The notes under the pieces were generated by a model. That model was given only the letters and a program-made list of their open reading frames with translations, was not told the origin of the DNA and did no database searches. A stretch of DNA of 64,000 nt from Desulfovibrionaceae bacterium. Lineage in GTDB: Bacteria; Desulfobacterota; Desulfovibrionia; Desulfovibrionales; Desulfovibrionaceae. This document shows positions 1 to 11,497 of this stretch, piece after piece. The first letter of the stretch is position 1; the number at the start of each line of letters is the position of its first letter. Made by a program: the position numbers and the translations under genes. The DNA is taken from contig JACCQO010000009.1 in NCBI GenBank assembly GCA_015709205.1, positions 1 through 64,000 of the forward strand. Reading direction: 5' to 3'.

Positions 1-207
<207 letters not shown>

Positions 208-231
208 GACCGGTCCGCGACCGATATGCAA

Positions 232-261
232 CCCCCGCCCGCGCCGAAGCGCGGGCGGGGG
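232..261. promoter_or_regulatory. GC-rich hairpin in the rpoB-rpoC spacer
   Basis: A perfect 13-bp stem (232-244 with 249-261) closes a CGAA tetraloop between rpoB and rpoC. No T-run follows, so it does not look like an intrinsic terminator. It could be an RNA processing or stability site or a pause element that tunes RpoC relative to RpoB; function is inference. Confidence 0.55.
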
Positions 262-343
262 CCCACATAGCCTTTTCATGACCGGCGGCCGCACCCGCAT
301 CGCGAGGCCGCCCGGCAAACACGACACTCAGGGGTGCACGGAC

Positions 344-4504
<4,161 letters not shown>

Positions 4505-4528
4505 TCCGCATTGCGGTCCTAACCATAT

Positions 4529-4565
4529 CGGCCCGCGCCGCCCGGCGGCGCGGGCCGTTTTTTTT
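4529..4565 (+). terminator. Intrinsic terminator after rpoC
   Basis: Inverted repeat of up to 14 bp (arms 4529-4542 and 4544-4557; the innermost pairs must open to form a loop), all G/C, followed directly by eight T (4558-4565). It lies 24 bases after the rpoC stop and ends the rpoBC transcript. Confidence 0.93.
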
Positions 4566-4694
4566 CGAGGGGTTGCGTTGCGCCGGGCGGACGCGCGCAC
4601 CCGGCCTTGCCAAAAGACGGCCCACAGGGCAAACAAGAACCGTAACCACCCCGGCCGCCCGATCCGGCCGGACGGCGGTCGATAAAGGGAGTCC

Positions 4695-5321
4695 ATGGCG
4701 TATACTGCGGATACAGGGGGGGGCCGCCGGGCGCGCAGATGCGCGGCGGGCCGTCGGCCGTCGGCGGCGCTGCTCGGGGCGCTGTGCTGCGCGCTGGCCT
4801 GCGTGCTGGCGTGGGCCGCGCCCGCCCGGGCCCAGCACATCTCCCTCAGCGATCTGGTCCTGGACAACCGCGCCGGGAACATCACCGTGCGCTTCAGCCT
4901 GGACATGGAGGACGAGGGCGAGCTGGAGAAGATCCTGGCCGACGGCGCGGTGCTCTCCCTGGTCTGCGAGGGCTCGCTTTCGGCCGCGCGCAACTGGTGG
5001 CTGGACAAGGACGTGACCGAGTCGCGCTTCGTCAACCGGCTGCGCTACGACGCCTTGACCAAGGAATACGTGCTGGAGCGCCCCGGCGGCGACGCGCCCC
5101 GGCGCGGCAAGGACCTCAAGGAACTGCTCAAGCGCGCCTGGGCCGTGATCGAGGTGGACCTCGGGGCCTTCGACGTGCTCCAGCGCGGCCGTTCCTACAC
5201 CCTGGACCTGGACGTCTCGCTCAAGTACGACGACGTGCCCGCATGGCTGCGCAGCGCGCTGTTCTTCTGGTCCTGGAATGTGGCCCCCTCGGCGCGCTAT
5301 CGCATGGAGTTCCAGTATTAG
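4695..5321 (+). CDS. DUF4390 family exported protein
   Basis: A 208-residue protein with a long basic N-terminus and a hydrophobic stretch (about residues 25-44) ending in AWAAPARA, which reads as a signal peptide with an AxA cleavage site. The mature part is a beta-rich domain of the DUF4390 type (start HISLSDLVLDNRAGNITVRF). Its biochemical role is unknown. ATG 4695 has GGGAG a few bases upstream. The stop lies 10 bases before the NtrY-like kinase start, so the two are almost certainly one operon; DUF4390 genes are commonly found just before NtrY-type kinases, suggesting an envelope partner for the sensor. That link is inference from context. Confidence 0.8.
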   Translation: MAYTADTGGGRRARRCAAGRRPSAALLGALCCALACVLAWAAPARAQHISLSDLVLDNRAGNITVRFSLDMEDEGELEKILADGAVLSLVCEGSLSAARNWWLDKDVTESRFVNRLRYDALTKEYVLERPGGDAPRRGKDLKELLKRAWAVIEVDLGAFDVLQRGRSYTLDLDVSLKYDDVPAWLRSALFFWSWNVAPSARYRMEFQY

Positions 5322-5331
5322 GCGGATTCCC

Positions 5332-7530
5332 ATGGCCCCGGAAACCATCAAGGTGAGCGTCTCGGGCACGCGCGAGCGCAAGCGCCGCCAGCGCGAACTG
5401 CTCCTGGCGGCCGTCGGGTTCCTGCTCATCGCCGCACTCACCTGGGTGGAGCTCAAGTACCTCGGGGTCAACTCCTACCTCTTCCTCGGCCTCTTCAACC
5501 TCAATTTCATCCTGCTCCTCGTCGTCCTCTTCGTGGTCGGCAGGAACGGGGTCAAGCTCCTGCTCGAGCGCCGCCGCAACGTGCTCGGCTCGCGGCTGCG
5601 CACGCGCCTCGTCCTGGCCTTCATCTCCCTGTCCCTGGTGCCCACCCTGCTCATGTTCGTGGTCAGCGTGAAGTTCGTGCAGACCTCGGTGGACTACTGG
5701 TTCAAGGCCAAGGTGGAGGACTCCATGGAGCGCGCCCTGGACGTGGGCCAGGCCTTCTACGCGTCGGCCCAGGAGCGCCTGGGCCGACGCGGCGCGAACA
5801 TCATCGAGGAGATCCGCACCAAGGGCTATGCCTGGGGCGGCAAGAGCATGACCTCGTTCCTGACCCAGAAGTACGGGGAGTACGACCTGCGGCTGCTCGG
5901 CGTGGTCAACCAGGACGGCACCGAACAGAACTGGCACATGGGCGAGGAGTTCGGCGCGGCCTGGAAGGAGGTCAAGACCAAGATCAACTGGGAGAGCCTC
6001 AAGGAGCAGCCGCGCTTCTGGTCCTCCATCTGGGCCGGGCAGACCGCGGACTTCATCGTCGGCGTGCTGCCCGTGGACGACGCCAAGACCGGCTTCCTGG
6101 TGCTCGGCGAATCCATCGGCGCGGGGCTGATGTTCAAGCTCGACCGCATCGTGCGCGGCGTGGACGAGTACAAGCAGCTCAAGATCCTCAAGCACCCGCT
6201 CAAGCTCACGCTCTATTTCATCCTCCTGGTCCTGACCATGCTCATCCTCCTGGGCTCCATGTGGTTCGGCTTCCGCCTGGCCAAGGAACTCTCCGCGCCC
6301 ATCCAGGCCCTGGCGGCGGGCACCGAGCGCATCGCCGCGGGCGACCTCACCGTGCGCCTGGAGGACACCTCCAGCGACGAGATGGGCCTCCTGGTGCGCT
6401 CCTTCAACAAGATGGTCCAGGACCTGGCCATCTCCCAGGCCGAACTGCACCAGTCCAACCTCAAGCTCGGGCGGCAGAACGCGGAACTGGACCGCCACGG
6501 CCGCTACGTCGAGGCCATCCTGGACAACATCGCCGCGGGCGTGGTTTCCTTGGACGGGACCGGGCGCATCAGCACCCTGAACAAGGCCGCCGTGGAGATC
6601 CTCGGCCTGGGCGGGCTGAACCTCATCGGCCAGAACCCCATGACCCTGCTGCACGGCGAGTTCGGCGACCTGATGCGCGACCTGATGACGCACATGGCCC
6701 AGGGCCCGGGCGCGCGCTGGGAGCGGCAGATGGTCCTGCGCTCCGGCGGCCAGGAGCGCAAGCTCCTGGTCAACGTGGTCGGCCTGGCCGCGAGCGAGGG
6801 CGAGCGCGCCGGCCTGGTGGCCGTGTTCGAGGACGTGACCGAGCTGGAGCGCATGCAGCGCACCGAGGCTTGGCGCGAGGTGGCCCGGCGCATCGCCCAC
6901 GAGATCAAGAATCCGCTCACGCCCATCAAGCTCTCGGCCCAGCGGCTGGAGCGCAAGTTCGCGGGTGTGGTCGGCGATCCGGTCTTCGTCCAGTGCACGG
7001 AGCTCATCGTGCGCCAGGTCGAGCACCTCCAGCAGATGGTCAAGGAGTTCTCGGCCTTCGCCAAGCTGCCCGAGGTGCGCCCGCGCAAGGACCACTTGGC
7101 TCCGCTCCTGGAGGAGGTCGTGGCCCTGTTCCAGAACAGCCACAGCACCATCGCCTGGGACCTGCGCATCGAAGGGACCATCCCGGAGATGCGCATCGAC
7201 CCCGAGGCCATCCGCCGCGCGTTCATGAACGTGCTGACCAACGCGGCCGAGGCCCTGGAGGGCATGGAGGGCGGCCGGGTGGACGTCGCGGCCGCGCACG
7301 ACGAGCGCACCGGCCAGGTGCGCGTGCGCATCGCGGACAACGGGCCCGGCCTGGCCGAGGAGGACCGCTCGCGCCTCTTCGAGCCCTACTACACGCGCAA
7401 GAAGAGCGGCACCGGGCTGGGGCTGACCATCGTGCGTTCCATCGTGGCCGACCACCACGGCTACGTGCGCGCCGAAAGCGCCGAGGACGGCGGGCTGGTC
7501 ATGACCATCGAGCTGCCCGTGTCCAGCTAG
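5332..7530 (+). CDS. NtrY-like membrane sensor histidine kinase
   Basis: A 732-residue sensor kinase. Two hydrophobic helices near residues 21-38 and 46-68, and a third at about 91-113, are followed by an extracytoplasmic sensor part, another membrane helix near residue 290, a HAMP domain, a PAS domain (about 390-500), the HisKA box with RRIAHEIKNPLTPIKLS (phospho-acceptor His523), and a HATPase with N-box NVLTNAAEALEG, DNGPGL and GTGLGLTI. The HEIKNPLTPI box is characteristic of the NtrY family. Start ATG 5332 (MAPETIKV) is chosen because upstream codons overlap DUF4390. The likely partner is the sigma-54 response regulator at 8826, separated only by the epimerase-like gene. The signal sensed cannot be read from the sequence. 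Confidence 0.92.
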   Translation: MAPETIKVSVSGTRERKRRQRELLLAAVGFLLIAALTWVELKYLGVNSYLFLGLFNLNFILLLVVLFVVGRNGVKLLLERRRNVLGSRLRTRLVLAFISLSLVPTLLMFVVSVKFVQTSVDYWFKAKVEDSMERALDVGQAFYASAQERLGRRGANIIEEIRTKGYAWGGKSMTSFLTQKYGEYDLRLLGVVNQDGTEQNWHMGEEFGAAWKEVKTKINWESLKEQPRFWSSIWAGQTADFIVGVLPVDDAKTGFLVLGESIGAGLMFKLDRIVRGVDEYKQLKILKHPLKLTLYFILLVLTMLILLGSMWFGFRLAKELSAPIQALAAGTERIAAGDLTVRLEDTSSDEMGLLVRSFNKMVQDLAISQAELHQSNLKLGRQNAELDRHGRYVEAILDNIAAGVVSLDGTGRISTLNKAAVEILGLGGLNLIGQNPMTLLHGEFGDLMRDLMTHMAQGPGARWERQMVLRSGGQERKLLVNVVGLAASEGERAGLVAVFEDVTELERMQRTEAWREVARRIAHEIKNPLTPIKLSAQRLERKFAGVVGDPVFVQCTELIVRQVEHLQQMVKEFSAFAKLPEVRPRKDHLAPLLEEVVALFQNSHSTIAWDLRIEGTIPEMRIDPEAIRRAFMNVLTNAAEALEGMEGGRVDVAAAHDERTGQVRVRIADNGPGLAEEDRSRLFEPYYTRKKSGTGLGLTIVRSIVADHHGYVRAESAEDGGLVMTIELPVSS

Positions 7531-7586
7531 GGCATGAGGCCCCTGTGCCGGAGCGGTCGGCTCCGGCGGCTGCTCGCCGCAGGGGC

Positions 7587-7652
7587 GCCTCCGGCGGCCG
7601 GAGAACCCTTTGAAAAGGGTTCTCCGGACTCTCCCAAACTTTTTGGCGCGCC
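7587..7652 (-). repeat. Intergenic hairpin repeat, copy A
   Basis: One of three near-identical 66-bp elements (others at 10315 and 14360). Read on the minus strand it starts GGCGCGCCAAAAAGTTTGGG, then GAGAGTCC, a 13-bp perfect hairpin with AGAACCC and GGGTTCT in its arms (7598-7610 with 7615-7627), and ends GCCGCCGGAGGC. It sits between the kinase and the TIGR01777 gene, both on the plus strand, so here it is not in a convergent gap. Confidence 0.85.
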
Positions 7653-7790
7653 TTCGGCGAGGGCGCGCGCTCGCAGCAGACCGGCTGGTTTTATCGTAAC
7701 GGCCATAGGGCGTTTTGTCGCCGCCTTGCGGAGAGCCTGGGCGAGCATGGCGGCCCATCTTGCAGGTTGGCGTTGCGCCGGGAGGGGAAC

Positions 7791-8738
7791 ATGAAGAGCG
7801 CCAGGGGACGTGTGGTCGTCAGTGGAGGCACCGGGTTCATCGGCGCGCCGTTCGTGCGGATGCTGGCGTCCCTGGGGTACAGTGCGGTCGTGCTCACGCG
7901 CGACCCCAAGCTCGCCTCGGCGCGCCTGCCGCGCAACGTGGTCGCCGCGCCCTGGGACGGACGGAGCCTGAAGGGCTGGGGCTCGCTGGTGGACGGCGCG
8001 ACCGCCGTGGTCAACCTGGCGGGCGCGTCCATCGCTCAGGGCCGCTGGACCGAAGAGCGCAAGCGCGCCATCGTGGAGAGCCGGCTGCGCGCGGGCGAGA
8101 CCCTGTGCGGGGCCGTGGAGCGCGCCGCGGAAAAGCCGCGGGTCTTCATCCAGGGCTCGGCCGTGGGCTGGTACGGCCCGCGCGGCGACGAGGAACTGGA
8201 CGAGGCGTCCAAGCCGGGCCGGGGCTTCCTGGCCGAGACCGCGCGCGCCTGGGAACCCTCCACCGTCGCGGTGGAGGCCATGGGCGTGCGACGGGCGGTG
8301 GTGCGCTTGGGCATGGTCTTGGGCCCGGGCGGCGGCGCGCTGGAGAAGTTCCTGCCGCCGTTTCGGTTGTTTCTGGGCGGTCCCCTGGGCAGCGGGCGGC
8401 AATGGGTCTCCTGGGTCCACCGCGAGGACGTGCTGCGCGCCCTGGTGTACCTCATCGAGCACGAGAAGGCCGCCGGGGTCTTCAACCTCACCGCGCCCGC
8501 GCCCGTGACCATGCGCGAATTCTGCCGCGAACTGGGCCAGGCCCTGCACCGGCCGAGCTGGCTGCCCGTGCCGGGCTTCGCGCTCCGGGCCGCGCTGGGC
8601 GAGATGGCTGCGGAGCTGGTGCTCGGCGGGCAGCGCGTGATTCCGCGCAAGCTGGGGGCGTCGGGCTTCCGCTTCAACTATCCGGGCGTGGCCCGGGCCC
8701 TGGCCGCCTGCATTGCCGAACGCGGCGGGGCGGGGTAG
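7791..8738 (+). CDS. TIGR01777 family NAD(P)-binding epimerase-like protein
   Basis: A 315-residue member of the extended short-chain dehydrogenase superfamily, TIGR01777 group (SulA/YfcH-like). The N-terminus carries the Rossmann nucleotide motif SGGTGFIGAPFV (GxxGxxG); NLAGASI, the segment VFIQGSAVGWYGPRGDEELDE and the small C-terminal DUF1731-type domain (from about residue 265, with RVIPRKLGASGFRF) follow in the family's order. The substrate is unknown for most members. ATG 7791 is preceded by GGGAGGGG. It lies between the NtrY-like kinase and its probable response regulator; whether it belongs to their regulon is open. Copy A of the hairpin repeat separates it from the kinase gene. Confidence 0.88.
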   Translation: MKSARGRVVVSGGTGFIGAPFVRMLASLGYSAVVLTRDPKLASARLPRNVVAAPWDGRSLKGWGSLVDGATAVVNLAGASIAQGRWTEERKRAIVESRLRAGETLCGAVERAAEKPRVFIQGSAVGWYGPRGDEELDEASKPGRGFLAETARAWEPSTVAVEAMGVRRAVVRLGMVLGPGGGALEKFLPPFRLFLGGPLGSGRQWVSWVHREDVLRALVYLIEHEKAAGVFNLTAPAPVTMREFCRELGQALHRPSWLPVPGFALRAALGEMAAELVLGGQRVIPRKLGASGFRFNYPGVARALAACIAERGGAG

Positions 8739-8825
8739 GCTGGACAACCGGTCCCGAACGGCCGGAAACCTTTTCCGGCCCGGCGGCCGGGCGCGACGAC
8801 GAACCAAGGACCACGCGGAGGCTCT

Positions 8826-10235
8826 GTGGGCGCGAAGATTCTGGTGGTGGACGACGAGCAGGACATCCGGTTTTCCCTGTCCGGCATCCTGGAGGACGAG
8901 GGCCACGAGGTGGTCGAGGCCGCCACGGGCGAGGAGGGGCTCAAGGCCGTGGAGGCCGGCCCGCCGGACCTGGTCTTTCTGGACATCTGGCTGCCCGGCA
9001 TGGACGGCCTGGCCGTGCTCGACCGGCTGCGCGAGGACGCCGTGGCCGCGCCCGTGGTCATGATCTCGGGCCACGGCAACATCGAGACCGCGGTCTCGGC
9101 CATCAAGAAGGGCGCCTTCGACTTCATCGAAAAACCCCTGTCCCTGGAAAAGGTCGTGATCACCACGGCCAAGGCCCTGGAATTCGCCAGCCTCAGGCGC
9201 GAGAACCAGGCCCTGAAGGCGCGCATCGCCACGGACCAGGTCCGCGCGCTCACGGGCGAGTCCGCGCGCATCGCGGAACTGCGCGAGCAGATCGCCCGCG
9301 TGGCCCCCACGGATGCCTGGGTGCTGATCACCGGCGAGAACGGCACGGGCAAGGAGATCGTGGCCCGCTCGGTGCACGCCCAGTCGCGCCGCGCCGCCCA
9401 GCCCCTGGTGGCCGTGAACTGCGCGGCCATTCCCGAGGAGCTCATCGAGAGCGAGCTTTTCGGCCACCAGAAGGGCGCGTTCACGGGGGCGGACGCGGCC
9501 AAGGCCGGCAAGTTCGAGATGGCCGACAAGGGCACCCTGCTGCTCGACGAGATCGGGGACATGAGCCTGAAGACCCAGGCCAAGATCCTGCGCATCCTGC
9601 AGGAACAGTCCTTCGAGCGCGTGGGCGGGCACAAGACCATCCGCGTGGACGTGCGCGTCATCGCGGCCACGAACAAGGACCTGGTGGAGCAGATCCGGCG
9701 CGGCGAGTTCCGCGAGGACCTCTACTACCGGCTCAAGGTCTTTCCCCTGGTCGTCCCGCCCCTGCGCGAGCGCGCCGAGGACGTGCCCCTGCTGATCCGC
9801 GAGTTCGTGGACAGCCTGGCGCGCGAGCACGGCCTGGGGTCCATCGGCTTCACGGAGAGGGCCATGGCCGCGCTCAAGGCCCAGCCCTGGCCGGGCAACG
9901 TGCGCGAGCTCAAGAATTTCACCGAGCGGATGATGATCATGTACATGGGCCGGGAGATCGACCTGCCGCAGTTGCCGCCGGACCTGGGCCTGGAGGCCGC
10001 CGCGCGGTCCTGCGCGGCGTGCACGGCGGGGGGCGGGGCGGTGGACGCCGAAACCGTCGCGCGCCAGGGGCCCGTGGACTTCAAGGCCGCGCGCGCCGAG
10101 TTCGAGCGCGCCTTCCTGGAGGCCAAGCTCCGGGAGTACGGCGGCAACGTGGCCCAGCTGGCCGAGGCCATCGGCATGGAGCGCAGCTACCTGTACCGCA
10201 AGCTCAAGGGCTTCGACATCCTGACCGACGCCTGA
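8826..10235 (+). CDS. NtrX-like sigma-54 response regulator
   Basis: A 469-residue sigma-54 activator. Receiver domain: acidic pocket VVDDEQD, phospho-acceptor Asp53 in FLDIWLPG, and EKP near residue 104. AAA+ domain: Walker A GENGTGKE, canonical sigma-54 contact loop GAFTGA, Walker B LLLDEIGD, arginine-finger region FREDLYYRL and WPGNVRELKN. The C-terminus is a Fis-type helix-turn-helix (NVAQLAEAIGMERSYLYRKL). The start is GTG 8826 with GGAG just upstream. The linker before the HTH has two extra Cys (CAACTAGGG). It is the best partner for the NtrY-like kinase at 5332. An 18-bp terminator follows. Confidence 0.93.
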   Translation: MGAKILVVDDEQDIRFSLSGILEDEGHEVVEAATGEEGLKAVEAGPPDLVFLDIWLPGMDGLAVLDRLREDAVAAPVVMISGHGNIETAVSAIKKGAFDFIEKPLSLEKVVITTAKALEFASLRRENQALKARIATDQVRALTGESARIAELREQIARVAPTDAWVLITGENGTGKEIVARSVHAQSRRAAQPLVAVNCAAIPEELIESELFGHQKGAFTGADAAKAGKFEMADKGTLLLDEIGDMSLKTQAKILRILQEQSFERVGGHKTIRVDVRVIAATNKDLVEQIRRGEFREDLYYRLKVFPLVVPPLRERAEDVPLLIREFVDSLAREHGLGSIGFTERAMAALKAQPWPGNVRELKNFTERMMIMYMGREIDLPQLPPDLGLEAAARSCAACTAGGGAVDAETVARQGPVDFKAARAEFERAFLEAKLREYGGNVAQLAEAIGMERSYLYRKLKGFDILTDA

Positions 10236-10260
10236 CGGGCGATCCACGCCCGCGACAACG

Positions 10261-10307
10261 CGACGACGCCCCGCCCGGATTCCCCGGGCGGGGCGTCGTC
10301 GTTTCTT
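10261..10307 (+). terminator. Intrinsic terminator after the NtrX-like gene
   Basis: A perfect 18-bp inverted repeat (10261-10278 with 10284-10301, loop of five) followed by TTTCTT. It begins 26 bases after the stop codon. It may also stop the convergent MEMO-family transcript, although the T-run is only on the plus strand. Confidence 0.88.
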
Positions 10308-10314
10308 CGCCGCA

Positions 10315-10380
10315 GGCGCGCCAAAAGGTTTGGGAGAGTCCAGAGAACCCTTTCCAAAGGGTTCTCTGGCCGCCGGAGGC
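10315..10380 (+). repeat. Intergenic hairpin repeat, copy B
   Basis: Second copy of the 66-bp element, here with AAAAGG for AAAAAG and a hairpin reading AGAGAACCCTTT/AAAGGGTTCTCT, with paired changes relative to copy A (stem bases change on both arms). It lies between convergent genes, right after the terminator at 10261 and 13 bases before the stop of the MEMO-family gene. Confidence 0.85.
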
Positions 10381-10393
10381 AGGGCCTTTCGGC

Positions 10394-11251
10394 CTAGCGC
10401 ACCACCACGCCCGCGTAGCCCACCACGCGCGAGGCGTCGCCGCTGGCGCGCGCCGAGGTGTCGTAGGCCACGACCTCGGCCCGTTGCGCGCCCAGGCGCA
10501 CGGCCGCGGTCAGGGCCAGGGTCATGGGCAGCACGCCGCACATGGTGATGCCCCGTTCGCGCACCACGCGGAGCAGCCCGGTCGCGTCCAGGGCCAGGAC
10601 GCGCTCCAGGGCCAGGGCGTCCAGGTCGCGCGTGGTCGCGTCGTCGGCGAAGTGGTTCATGTCCGAGCTGACCACGATGCTCACCGGGCGGCCCTGGTCC
10701 CGCCGGTCCTGGAGCACGCCGGCCACGGCCTCGCCCGCGGCCAGCAGGGCGTCGAGCCGGTGCACGGCCACGGCCACGGGCACGAAGGTCGTGGCCGGGT
10801 TCAGGGCGCGCAGAAAGGGCAGGACCACCTCCAGGGAGTGTTCGCCCAGATGCGCGGCGTGGTCTGCGCCGAAGCCGGGCACCGTGGCCAGCAGGGCCCC
10901 GGCCAGTTCTTCGTCCACGGGTACGCGGCCGCCGGGGATCAGCCAGCCACCGTCGGGCCACAAGGCCATGGGCGCGCCGCGGCCCGTGTGGTTCGGCCCG
11001 AGCAGCAGCACGGTGGGGTGCGGCGCGGCCGCGGCCAGAGTCACGCCCGCCACCGGGCCGGAGAACACGTAGCCAGCGTGCGGGGTCATGGCCAGCAGGG
11101 CCGGTTCGGGCGGCGCGGCGTCCGCGGCCGGTTTGCCGGTCCCTGCCGGTGCGCCGGGTGCGGCGAGGTCCAGGTAGGCGCGAACCTGGGCCTCCAGGGC
11201 CTGGGGACTGCCGGGGTAGAACTGCCCGGCCACGACGGGGTGCCTGTCCAT
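10394..11251 (-). CDS. MEMO family protein (AmmeMemoRadiSam system protein B type)
   Basis: A 285-residue MEMO-family protein. Family signatures visible: start HPVVAGQFYPGSP, the metal/active-site segment MTPHAGYVFSGPVAG, LLGPNHTGRG, LGEHSLEVVLPFL and VSSDMNHFADD, all conserved in bacterial MEMO1/AmmeMemoRadiSam protein B relatives of extradiol dioxygenases. In many bacteria it travels with an AMMECR1 domain protein and a radical SAM enzyme; neither is next to it here, so the function stays open. ATG 11251 has GGAGG five bases upstream. A Pro/Ala-rich insertion lies near residues 30-50. It converges with the NtrX-like gene and is followed by hairpin repeat copy B. Confidence 0.88.
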   Translation of the reverse strand: MDRHPVVAGQFYPGSPQALEAQVRAYLDLAAPGAPAGTGKPAADAAPPEPALLAMTPHAGYVFSGPVAGVTLAAAAPHPTVLLLGPNHTGRGAPMALWPDGGWLIPGGRVPVDEELAGALLATVPGFGADHAAHLGEHSLEVVLPFLRALNPATTFVPVAVAVHRLDALLAAGEAVAGVLQDRRDQGRPVSIVVSSDMNHFADDATTRDLDALALERVLALDATGLLRVVRERGITMCGVLPMTLALTAAVRLGAQRAEVVAYDTSARASGDASRVVGYAGVVVR

Positions 11252-11408
11252 GGAAACCTCCGGGGAGTGGGAACCTCCGGGAAAGAGGACCGGCCTGCAC
11301 GAGGTCCGGCCCGTGCAATGCCGATCCGAGCCTAGCGCATTTTTCCCCGGCGGGAAACCGCGCGCAGCGCGCCCGCGCCGGAGCGAGGAAACGGGGTGCT
11401 GCAGATCT

Positions 11409-11439
11409 TTGCTTTCTCTTAAGAACGTTTCTTTATACA
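11409..11439 (+). promoter_or_regulatory. Possible promoter of the diguanylate cyclase gene
   Basis: TATACA (11434-11439) in an AT-rich patch of an otherwise GC-rich spacer, with TTGCTT (11409-11414) 19 bases upstream. The -35 match and spacing are poor, so this is only a candidate. Confidence 0.3.
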
Positions 11440-11497
11440 CTGGGTACAAGGAGTGCCGTTCCCGCCCGCCGGGCCGCGGGCGTAGCGCAGACAATCC

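Noticed and set aside
7715-11335. Plus-strand open frame of about 1200 codons
   Set aside because: It overlaps the epimerase-like, NtrX-like and MEMO genes in other frames and has a low-complexity Gly/Arg composition.
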